A stretch of DNA of 64,000 bases, from positions 13,270,501-13,334,500 of the forward strand of contig OY727094.1 in assembly GCA_963402885.1 (NCBI GenBank). The letters run 5' to 3'. The DNA comes from Antedon bifida. Its lineage: Eukaryota; Echinodermata; Crinoidea; Comatulida; Antedonidae. Each line of letters begins with the position of its first letter. Within the stretch, counting starts at the first letter, position 1. Below, piece after piece: positions 37,637-49,300 of this stretch. The notes under the pieces were generated by a model. That model ran no database searches. It had not been told where the DNA came from and saw only the letters and a list, made by a program, of their open reading frames with translations. The translations under genes and the position numbers were made by a program.

Positions 37637-37780
37637 TTTAGATAAGAATTTGGTTAACAATAGACTGAAATAGAGATGTGTTGTACTTGCTAATTAACAT
37701 ACTATTGTTCACATAAACAGTTTGCCTTATGACTTCATTAAAGCTTTTTGTATTCACTTGTGACTATCATTCAGAGCCAA

Positions 37781-37824
37781 GCACCTGAAGATTGAGTTCA
37801 TACTCATGAAACAGCCTGTAGTGC
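37781..37824 (+). ncRNA. Hammerhead ribozyme of the Penelope-like element
   Basis: All core parts are present in order. Stem I 5' strand is GCAC (37781-37784), then CTGAAGA (37785-37791). Stem II is TGAGT-TCAT-ACTCA with a U-U at its base, then GAA (37808-37810). Stem III is ACA-GCC-TGT, the cleavage-site nucleotide is A37820, and stem I 3' strand is GTGC (37821-37824), fully complementary to the 5' strand. This fits the consensus CUGANGA...GAA...UH with an open stem I. Hammerhead motifs are known in Penelope-like elements. Self-cleavage is predicted after A37820. Confidence 0.85.
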
Positions 37825-37849
37825 AATAAAATGTTCAGTTGGTAATTTA

Positions 37850-38260
37850 CTAGCGTCTTTCATTTATTTATAATTATACTTATATATTTTATTTGTTTAT
37901 ATGAGTGACTACATTGTTATCAGTATTGTAACTGTGCATTATTATTGCTGTTATCACTATTGTTATCTGTTAACACACTTCCACCTAAAAATCCCACATC
38001 ATACAAACACACAATATTAAATGTGTTCATTTTCACCATTTTCTATATACAAAAATAAATCATCTTATTCACATTTTATTTCATAAACGTATATAATATA
38101 ATGTAAAAAGCTTAACACTTACAATAATATGGAAGTAATTAAAATAAACTCACAATGATTGATTGTAAAAAAAAACATACACAAATATAAATTGGAAAAA
38201 AAGACAAAGCAACAACTAAAAAGCACCTGAAATAAACTACATTGAAACAATTATTGCTAT
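37850..38260. other. AT-rich spacer, nothing recognised
   Basis: Low-complexity AT-rich sequence with A runs; no frame, repeat array or structured element stands out. Confidence 0.5.
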
Positions 38261-38261
38261 C

Positions 38262-38535
38262 ACATGCTATCTATTGTACATTAATGAGTCAAGTGGGTAG
38301 ATAAGGAGGCTTAAAAACATATAGATTTAAAATGGTCTATGTCAGTTGTTTGTTGCCTTCCATATCTACATGATCCATCAGATGCTATCTATTGTACATT
38401 AATGAGTCTAGTCAAGTGGATAGATAAGGAGGCTACAAAAACATAGAGATATGGTTTGCAAAAAAAGGTTAAGACTTGTGACAGTTATACTTTTAGTCAT
38501 GATATTCATTTTATAATTGGACAGAAACTTTGATG
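38262..38535. repeat. Short copy of the 123-bp intronic array and its tail
   Basis: It contains about one and a half units (CTATTGTACATTAATGAGTC, GGTCTATGTCAGTTGTTTGT). It is followed by the same unique tail (ATAGAGATATGGTT, then GTGACAGTTA and GTCATGATATTCATTTTA) that ends the large array at 42150-43545. Confidence 0.85.
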
Positions 38536-38811
38536 AGAAAAATGTAACATACATTCATGGATGCTGCTTACTATTTTCATTCTGGAATATTAAGAGAACT
38601 AGGGCTGTATATTAATATATGACATGTCAAAATTCATTGCCAACAAATGAGCTCACAAGCTGTATTAGGACAGGTATGTAAAGTATTCCCCAATAGTTTC
38701 ATTATTGTTTGTATTATTACAGTTCATTGTTATATCAATTGCACCAATGGTGAAATATTAATGTAAGCTACATTTCATCTTCAAACTTCAGCTGTCTGTA
38801 AACTCCTTTAA

Positions 38812-39187
38812 GCCCGGCGCACACTAGAGCTTTCGGCCGAGCCAACTGGCACGAGTAACACTTGGCTCACTAAAAAATTTGCCGCAAACTATGATCGCGT
38901 TCTATCGGATGCACACTAAACGCGATTTTCTGATTGGATAATTACTTACTACGCTATACGGCACGCGCTGAAATATCATAATAAATCAGAACATGTCATG
39001 CGCAGTGGAATTTTTTAGTGAGCAGGAAGCTCACGTTCGGCGCACACGACGCAAAAATATTAAACACAATAGATATTTTCCTCAGCGGCACGCGTGGCCG
39101 ATTCCTCACGAAATCCCCGGCGCGCACTGTGAGGCAAGTGTTACTCGTGCCAGTTGGCTCAGCTGAAAGCTCTAGTGTGCGCCGGGC
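38812..39187. mobile_element. 376-bp MITE with about 65-bp TIRs and TTAA target site
   Basis: The ends GCCCGGCGCACACTAGAGCT and AGCTCTAGTGTGCGCCGGGC are exact inverted repeats that extend inward with few mismatches (CCAACTGGCACGAGTAACAC against GTGTTACTCGTGCCAGTTGG). TTAA lies directly outside both ends (38808-38811, 39188-39191). A TTAA target points to the piggyBac or Kolobok groups. No coding capacity. Confidence 0.9.
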
Positions 39188-39463
39188 TTAAGGACAGAGA
39201 AGCTGTATCGTCCATCAAGAGCATTTAAATCTGAATCACTACTGTATGAATTTTTCCAAGATTAAATTAAAAAATTATTACAATAACCGATAAATAATTT
39301 AATAATACAGTCAACTCTCCAAAACAGGACAGCCTTGGGCTGCGCTAATATGTCTGGTATTCTGAATAATGATAAAAAATGGGACATAAAGGTATGGTTT
39401 TGGATGAGCTGACTGTATTTAATAAAACTTAATCAAATTCAGATTTTGATTGGTTGTAATTAG

Positions 39464-39469
39464 TTTATT
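39464..39469 (-). terminator. Possible poly(A) signal of the Roco gene
   Basis: AATAAA on the minus strand, about 330 bp downstream of the stop codon. Other AT-rich candidates exist, so this is a weak call. Confidence 0.3.
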
Positions 39470-39562
39470 TAACAAAAATCCAAACAACTGTTATTCAATT
39501 TTAAATCAGGTTGTCTTTAAATTAGTTATGATATAGAGTGCTAATTCTGATTCTAATAGTTA

Positions 39563-39849
39563 TGTTGTCACATTTAAATTTTATCTATTTCAATAATATA
39601 GCAGGGCTATCCATGTCATTGTCCTTAAGTAGTAGAATGTTAATTCAGTGTTATGTTGTCACATGTTATGTATTGTTATCTTGTATTCTATCTATTCCAA
39701 TAATGTAGCAAGGCTATTCATGTCATTGTCCTTAAGTAGTAGAATGTTAATTCAGTGTTATGTTGTCACATGTTATGTATTGTTATCTTGTATTCTATCT
39801 ATTCCAATAATGTAGCAAGGCTATCCATGTCATTGTCCTTAAGTAGTCG
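39563..39849. repeat. 107-bp tandem repeat spanning the 3' end of the Roco gene
   Basis: GCAAGGCTAT recurs at 39708 and 39815, with a diverged copy at 39601. The unit covers the last coding codons (MDSLATLLE and stop) plus downstream sequence, so the gene's C-terminal end has been copied into its own 3' flank. Confidence 0.85.
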
Positions 39850-40331
39850 AACGAATTCTGTGCTCTTTTTAGTGAATGTATCTTTCATTACTAACTCAAA
39901 TATTAGAATCCAAACATCATCCGATTCCTTAACCTTCAGGCCACGCAACTGTCCAATTTTTACTTTATCGGCGTTACTTATCTTAAGACCAAATCTGATG
40001 ACCTTTCGTACATCATTCCAGCGTTCAGAGATGATTAATTTCTCAAATCCAGCAAAGGTTGGTATCAAGTGCTTGATTCTTTCGTACACACCCTCCATTC
40101 CTCCTATTGCTATGATTTCAATGAGAACATCGATATTCGATTGGCTAATAATTCCAGGACCTTCAAGTAACTTAAACAGCTCAAATGGATCATTCCTTCT
40201 TTCTATTTCTACAACAGAAATATGTTCACACTTGCAAAGTATAACTTTCAATAGATTGACTTTCTCTGATTCCTTGAACCACGATGACACTTTGCTGAGC
40301 AGTTCCCGATAGTTATCGTCAGATAGTTCAC
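39799..40331 (-). CDS. Roco gene last exon: DED plus death domain
   Basis: 177 codons with stop. [30 protein letters not shown], then [16 protein letters not shown] and [19 protein letters not shown] follow the six-helix DED pattern (YRxLL, DPFELFxxLExxGxxSxxNxxxLxExL). The second half ([20 protein letters not shown], then [20 protein letters not shown] and [18 protein letters not shown]) has death-domain features: the W in W-x-x-x, the I-x-x-L spacing and the final L-x-x-x-L helix. DED followed by DD is the FADD layout. The death-domain call is less sure than the DED. Acceptor TTTTTTTAG. Confidence 0.8.
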
Positions 40332-43300
40332 CTAAAAAAAATCAACAGTGTAATATATGTCACTGAGTCGTTTTTTTGTGTGGACACAATAAAAGGCCGA
40401 GATAGCAGATTTGAAAAAATTTCAGTACCAACATTTTGAATAATGAATATATTTTTAAAAAATAAAAAGTTTGAAGGTCAACAAAACAGGAATCTTCTAA
40501 ATCATTAAAACATTCTTCCCATTCAACTTATAATCTTTGTGACCATACTATTGTAATTTGCCAAAAGAAATTCAAGTTTAAAATCCACATCATAAATGAT
40601 GCATAGAAGACACATGGTAGACAATCATTACACCATAGACAAAATTTTACTAATAAATCAGTGATTTACTAACTAGATAACCATTAAAAAAAATATCAAT
40701 GTGGATAATTAAATTCTCACGTTATTATCTTAAAGGCCAGGTGCGGGCAAAAAAATTCTATTGATCATACATTCCAATAATTATCGATCTATAGTTTCCC
40801 CTATCTTTCATAATTTTTGGGATTTTATTTGTGTTACACAAGCTTGTTGAAAATAAGCACTTTCTTATCAGTAATAGATAGTTCAAATTACACAGTAAAA
40901 TCTCTATTCTTTTGTACACAAATTTTGTAAATGAGACGCATTTTAAAAAGCTATGAAAAATAAACGGTGTTGTAAAAAATGTTATCAGATGACTAAATAT
41001 AGGTAATATAACTGGAAATTTACATTTCTGGTATTTTTATTCAACTTCAGATTTTTATTTTCATGCTATAGCAAAAATTATCCACCGTATATCCACATCT
41101 TTTTTCACCTTCTAGGGAGTCACCAGATATGTTATTACATTAGGTTAAACTACCTAACTACTGAAAAAAAGTCTTACTGGTTTTTTATGGTAGAAATTTG
41201 CCAAATTTTGTATTTGACCATATTAAGGGAAATTCATGTTTTTTCTTCTTGATTTCTGTTACAAATATTTGATTTATGTACAATTAATCAGATATTATAT
41301 TTAAAATGTATGCCTATATACCTGAGCTTTAAACGACAACTTGACCGAGGACCATATTTTAACAACGTATTAGGGATGTACATACGATTTCAGAACCATC
41401 GCGAAATTAAGGATATCGCCGCATGCGCTCGCCGTAAATTGCTGTGATGTCACAGGTGCATCGCAAAATTTATGTAATGAGTTTTCTGGCAAAGTGCGAA
41501 AATTTCTAGTCAACACACTTTGTAAATAAATTGTAAAAAATATAAATGTTGATTTTTTTATTGTTTCTTTTGCTTCTCTGGACTCATTAAGTAGATTTTG
41601 CGATGCACCTGTGACCTATATACATCAAGTTGTCCTTTAATTATAATTTCATATAACTACATAACATCTACACTATCCTTATCCTTAAGGGTTTTTGCTA
41701 CAGTAGTTTTATTATAGGCATTTTCCTACCTTGGCTGTTACTAAATTATATCTGTGAGGCAATTTTAAATTTCTACATTTAGCTTACCATTTCTACATTA
41801 GCTTGTATTTTCTACATTAGCAGTTGTAACACTGCTCTATCTAATTTCAATTCAACTTTAATTTCAGACAAACTGTCCATATGGTACATAATCTGATGAT
41901 CTAATGTTACTCAACTAACCTGTTACTAATGAGCTTGTAGTCAGAGGAGCAGCAGTCTGTGTTTCTATACAAAATAAACATATACATATCAAGAATACAG
42001 TATCACAGTTGATTCAATACACTGTTCTGTTAATAACACTAAGATGCACTGTTTTATTATTACGTATCCTATTCATATATATTTTTCATTTGACAACTTT
42101 CCATATGATACATAATGGTCTCTAAGAATAGCCAACTAACAATAATAGTCTAGTGAGATGTCTTCCATATCTACATGATCCATCTATATATTGTACATTA
42201 ATGAGTCTAGTCTAGTGCGAGTAGATAAAGAGGCTACAAAAACATAGAGATTTAAAATGGTCTATGTCAGTTGTTTGTTGCCTTCCATATCTATATGATG
42301 CATCATATGCTATATATTGTACATTAATGAGTCTACCCTAGTGGGTAGATAAAGAGGCTACAAAAACATAGAGATTTAAAATGGTGTATGTCAGTTGTTT
42401 GTTGCCTTCCATATCTATATGATGCATCATATGCTATATATTGTACATTAATGAGTCTAGTCTAGTGGGTAGATAAAGAGGCTACAAAAACATAGACATT
42501 TAAAATGGTCTATGTCAGTTGTTTGTTGCCTTCCATATCTATATGATACATCATATGCTATCTATTGTACATTAATGAGTCTAGTCTAGTGGGTAGATAA
42601 AGAGGCTACAAAAACATAGACATTTAACATGGTCTATGTCAGTTGTTTGTTGCCTTCCATATCTATATGATACATCATATGCTATCTATTGTACATTAAT
42701 GAGTCTAGTCTAGTGGGTAGATAAAGAGGCTACAAAAACATAGAGATTTAAAATGGTCTATGTCAGTTGTTTGTTGCCTTCCATATCTATATGATACATC
42801 ATATGCTATCTATTGTACATTAATGAGTCTAGTCTAGTGGGTAGATAAAGAGGCTACAAAAACATAGAGATTTAAAATGGTGTATGTCAGTTGTTTGTTG
42901 CCTTCCATATCTATATGATGCATCATATGCTATATATTGTACATTAATGAGTCTAGTCTAGTGGGTAGATAAAGAGGCTACAAAAACATAGAGATTTAAA
43001 ATGGTCTATGTCAGTTGTTTGTTGCCTTCCATATCTATATGATGCATCATATGCTATATATTGTACATTAATGAGTCTACCCTAGTGGGTAGATAAAGAG
43101 GCTACAAAAACATAGAGATTTAAAATGGTGTATGTCAGTTGTTTGTTGCCTTCCATATCTATATGATGCATCATATGCTATATATTGTACATTAATGAGT
43201 CTAGTCTAGTGGGTAGATAAAGAGGCTACAAAAACATAGACATTTAAAATGGTCTATGTCAGTTGTTTGTTGCCTTCCATATCTATATGATACATCATAT

Positions 43301-46300
43301 GCTATCTATTGTACATTAATGAGTCTAGTCTAGTGGGTAGATAAAGAGGCTACAAAAACATAGACATTTAAAATGGTCTATGTCAGTTGTTTGTTGCCTT
43401 CCATATCTATATGATACATCAGATGCTATCTATTGTACAATGAGTCTAGTCTAGTGGATAGATAAAGAAACATAGAGATATGGTTCGGCAAAAAAAATGT
43501 GTTTGTGACAGTTAAACTTTTTGTCATGATATTCATTTTAATCAAAAAAAGAAACTCATAAGCTGTATTAAAGACAAGTTTCCAAAATTATGATATAAAT
43601 TTAGGATAATTAGCATAATTATCATAGTTGTTGATAATCATTGTTTGAATATGTCTGTATGTATGAATATAAATTCTTAAAACACCATAACTTTCTAGAA
43701 ATCTATATTGCTGCATAGGGAATAATTAATATCCCCAAAACACAGACATAGTTGAAAGTGATTAATACAGAATCTCCTTAGTTTTTATCCTTATGTATTA
43801 CCAACTTTATATTACATTTAACTTCACATAATTTATCTATCCTTCAGGTTTCTTGATATAGTTCCCAACGTTTCATCATAGTTGTGAAGCATTTTCTCAC
43901 CTTAGCTGGTACTAATTACATATGAGCAATTTGTTATTTCTACATTTAGCTAATATTTTCTACATTAGGATCTCTAATGATCTAATGATAATCAACTAAC
44001 CTGTCCGTAATGAGCTTGTAGCCGGAGGAGTAGTAGTCGGTGTATCTATACAAAATAAAAGATATACATATTCATAATAACAAAGGCAGTATCACAATTT
44101 ATTCAATACACATTTTAAAGTTAGTTTTTTTTCAAATAAACTATTCTGTTAACAACACTAGGATACACTGTTTTATACAATTCAAATTAGATCTTATTCA
44201 TGTATTTTGAAATCATGAGATTTGTCTGAAACCACCATCTTTGACATATTCTTTGATATATTTAAAATACTAACATTTTCCAAACTTTACATATCAAGTA
44301 CCATATAACATATTTTTAACTGTTGATGTTTCTACATTAGCTGATGTTTTCTGAATTAGCTATTGCCATTTCTAAATTGTATGTAATTTTTATGTAATTT
44401 AGAATTAACAAATTTTATCAATCAACTGACCTGATGGTAATGATGAGCTTATAGCCAGAGGAGTAGTAGTAGCATCTGGTGTATCTATGCAAACAAAAGA
44501 TATCTATCAGTACATTGTATTATTGAGAAAAAAAAATTAAATTAGTAAATTAAATATTTATTTTAAAGTTATGCAGGCCTCCCAGAATAAATACTGCAGA
44601 TAGATAAATCCTTATTGTGTGAAGAAAGATTTCTGCAGGGAAAACAATAGATTTACATGACGCCTATTTGGGATAAATGTTTAGCTTAGCCTAAATCTGT
44701 TTTATTTTTTAAAAAACAGATTTAGGCTAAGCTAAACATTTATCCCAAATAACTTGAGGCATTATGTAAATCTATTTGTTTTCCCTGCAGAAATCTTTCT
44801 TTTTTTTCTCTTGCTGTTATCTATTATTCAAAGGGCCTTTGCAGATATCTCACACACACATGTTCCTATGTCATTAAAACAAACTAATAATATTGCTATT
44901 GAAGAAAATGTTGATGATAATTCCAAATTTCAATTACCTTCTGAAAATAGGTTCTTTAAACGAGTGGTATCCATGAGCTTATCGCCACATTTAACACCAT
45001 TGAAATCTTGTTCCAAGCATCGTTTGAGACGATGTAAATGAGGCTTCTCTGCTGGATTACAAACATTACACAACACACATAGATTGTAGCCAACTCCTTC
45101 ACTTGTGACAAGCCCATTTTCTAGTTGATGCTGCAGATATTCTAACATCTATAACATAATGAAAAACTTAAGTTAAAAATATTCTTTTATTACATTCTAG
45201 TACTGTTTTGTTGAAAATGTTAACACATATTATCCTTACCTCTATGCAGAAGCTTCGATGTGGTTCATTTATTGGGCCTGTAGTACTGCCATCAACTTTA
45301 ATTAGATGAAATATTTCAAGCTGATAAGAAAAGTTTATTAAAAAAAGTTAATAAATGCAAAAAGGTATCATTGGATTATTACAATTAGGCCTACCTTTTG
45401 TAGGTTCATGTTCAACATTCATTCAAACATTTTAATTCAGTAAAAGTGGCAAAATTAGTTCAAAATGCTATGGATTTTCTGTTCAAATATATTTATTTGA
45501 AACTAAATACATAATAATTTCTGTACCTTTAATGCATGCCGGTTTTCAATTTTCACTGTGCCTAAATTAACCCCATGATCCTTAAAGTCAAATTCACTGC
45601 GATTTTGAAACACAACTGGTTCACCAGGTCTACCTTTGACCTCCATCAAGTCAAGAAATGCAACAACCAATGTATTGTATACAGCATTGGGAAGAAAGTC
45701 CGTAGGTGTAAGATAGATCGATACCATATTTTTCTTGTCCATTTTAACTTTAAGACCCTCTTTCTTGGTTTGCATCCGAGATGGAACCAAGAATACCCGA
45801 TCGCCTTCGGTTACCTGCAGATGTAAGCAAAGTGTTGTAAATATAAGTATAACATTAAAGCTAATTTTACCTGCAGATGTAAAGCAAACTGTTTACATTG
45901 GAAAGTAACATTTAAGTTAAGTGATGGCCAATCTAAAATAAGATGTTTAACTTACCTCTGATTTCTCAAAGAGCAAACCAAATGTCTTCATCACTTCAGT
46001 AAAGATTTCAAAGCGCTGTGGATCTTCCTCTAATTCATGTTTCCATAAATAGCGTAGCAGTCTTTCCACCAGTATTCCTTCCTCATCAAGCCTTTTCCAC
46101 AGCATCCTCATTTGCTTCTATATTAAAAAAAACAGTTTATTCTTACTTTACACAGTATAACCACATGATCAATACAATTATACTGTTTCACATCAAGTTA
46201 CTAAGAACAGATTATTAACATCACCTATACATCCACATTTTTGACAATCTAATATCATAATAAAATACATTATCTACCTACCACTTTAATAGACGGTTTA

Positions 46301-49300
46301 ACTACTGTGATCACTTTTGTCACCATTTGAATCATCATTTGAAGATCTGTTATCACAGTGTTTTTCAGTTTTTTGTTAGAACTCGAATGCAAAATGATCC
46401 CAATGTCATTCAGATACTCTATGGCAGTGGCGAGCCCCTCTTTGGCAATTTCCCATTCAGTGCCAATCTTGGAAACCTAATAAAGAATTTAATTTTTAAA
46501 TAAATAACTTAACTTAGTACATTACTTGTAGAGCCTGGAGAAAATCTAATGGAAAATTCAATGATAGGCCAGGACTATAAATATTACTAGTGTCTGTAGG
46601 AATAAAAACAAAGTACCAATAATAATAATATTATATAATTACATGGGAATCCACAATCAAAACTTTACCTCCTCAAACGTAATACACAATTTTGTTTCAC
46701 CAATTCTTTGCAAACTTTCCTGTAAATTAACCCACTTTACTGGAACTTCTCTCACCATTTCCTTCATGTATCTACCAACGTTTCGCTTAAGTTTTGTAAT
46801 ACCTTCAGGTGATTTCATGGTGTTATCAACCATGTACATTTCACGATCTACATGGTGAGCATATGGCATTCCTTCCATTTTATCAAACATTTTCTTGTAC
46901 ATCTTCATAACCTTCAATTAATAAATGCATTCATATTGCTACTATCGCTGATAACTCATCACAATGATTACTGATCACGCTGATATACTGTATTATCTAT
47001 ATAGTATATTTCATTTAATATTTTTACTTTGTATTCAATGTGTGTGGTAAATAAAAAACAAACAAGTTAAAAAAGGACATTTAATAGGCATTATAAATAC
47101 AATTTAGCTCAATTTGAAGCGATTTTGAATTTTTCTGAAAGAGCATTTAATAGTTTTATTAAACTTAAATTTATATCAAACGGGCAGTCATTTTGGATTT
47201 TTGTCGCGATCTTGGATTTTGTTTGCGCCTCCAGGCATATTTTCAAGCCAAGTGTTGACAATGATATATCCACTGAGAATACTCACATGATCAGCAAGAT
47301 CAATCTGCGTGATCTCAGTGATCATCATGATCAGTGGTTTACAAGACAATATGTCAAAACTTAATGTACACAATCTTTCATGACTGTTACAGGCTGTTTT
47401 ATTTGATTCATACTGTAATTCAAAATGACAAAATCTCAAACAATGTTTCTACTTTAATGTGCTTTCTTTAATGAATTCTTTTGTAATGCATGTAATGTGT
47501 AGCTTAAATGTTCCATTTTCATGTTATATTATTTGATGGTATAAACATGTACATTAGACCTCAAACTGCTTTTTTGTTCTAATTGTACTGATGGGTTGTT
47601 AATACAGTCAACCTTTTTGTAGGCAAAATATTAATTCTAAAGAGCCTATTAATTTAACTTACTACACACACAACGCAATTCATAGTTGTATACAAACCAG
47701 TATATACAAACCAATCGCGACTGGTCGCCGTTACCCATACCACACGTGTGACACGTTTAAAACTTTTCAGTTTCATTCAGTTACAGTAAAAATAGAACAT
47801 GGGCAACATGTAACTAAGCTTATGTCTACATTTTTGTGCGCCTGTCAGTTGCGGTTTATATTTGCATTCAGTTGTGTTCAGTTGCTAGGAGCGCTTATGT
47901 TGACATAGTTGAGAAAAAGACAAGATATAAATATCTAATATTTATATAGTATTTACCTCCTCCTCTTTTTCTGATGCTGTCCCTGACAATTTGTCCACAT
48001 GAGTTGCAACCAAACAGATGGGAGGTGACTCTATGTTCTTGCCATCAATTGAAATAGTGTTTCCTGAACCATGTTGTACAGTATGTTCATAAATGGACCT
48101 TATCCAGAACAAATTCATGTCCAAATTAGTCATTCCTAGCTGACCCTAAAATGACAATGACAATATATTTTTAAACTAATATTGAAATTAAATTACATTA
48201 TTAAATCATAGCATTTGTAGTTTACAAGATTGTCTAAAGTACTAAAGCTTAACTTACTATTTTTGAACCCCGTGGTTTAGCTGGCTCATCCAAGTTGTCC
48301 ATGACATTGAAAGCAACACAGTATGATACTGTATTTGTCAGGAAAAACTGGAAATTAACGAGGATTATGTTTTCATGGTTAATTATAATATAATATTACA
48401 ATATTTTATATAGATAAAGTTTAATGACTCAAGTAAAAACTTCAACATTCTATTTGCACACTACACACTGTACTGTTTCATCAAGGTGATAAAATAGCTC
48501 TTCTTTTTATCACTTTTATGAAACAATCTAGTGCGCAAATAAATAGTCATTTATTTATCTATTTTGCTCTGCTTTTGTTACGAGCACTTTTGTTCATGCC
48601 TCATCAAGTCAAACATGCAGATTAATGCAGACTGTAAAATCAACTTTCACCATTTTTACATTGTGATACCAGACCCCTACCAGGACTGTGGTTCCTATGT
48701 TGAGGGAACTAACTTGACATGATGTGTATTACTATGTATGTTTTTTACACTGTGATACCAGACCCCTACCAGTACTGTGGTTCCTATGTTGAGGGAACTA
48801 ACTTGACATGATGTGTATTACTATGTATGTTTTTTACATTGTGATACCAGACCCCTACCAGGACTGTGGTTCCTTGTTGCGGGAACTAACTTGACATGAT
48901 GTGTATTGCTATGTATGTTTTTTACACTGTGATACCAGACCCCTACCAGGACTGTGGTTCCTTGTTGCGGGAACTAACTTGACATGATGTGTATTGCTAT
49001 GTATGTTTTTTACACTGTGATACCAGACCCCTACCAGGACTGTGGTTCCTATGTTGTGGAAACTAACTTGACATGATGTGTATTACTATGTATGTTTTTT
49101 ACACTGTGATACCAGACCCCTACCAGGACTGTGGTTCCTATGTTGTGGAAACTAACTTGACATGATGTGTATTACTATGTATGTTTTTTACACTGTGATA
49201 CCAGACCCCTACCAGTACTGTGGTTCCTATGTTGTGGAAACTAACTTGACATGATGTGTATTACTATGTATGTTTTGTTATGTTGTCATGATCATTTCAA

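Noticed and set aside
44754-45041. Plus-strand frame with signal-like start
   Set aside because: It spans the palindrome arm and is antisense to the well-supported exon 44938-45148.
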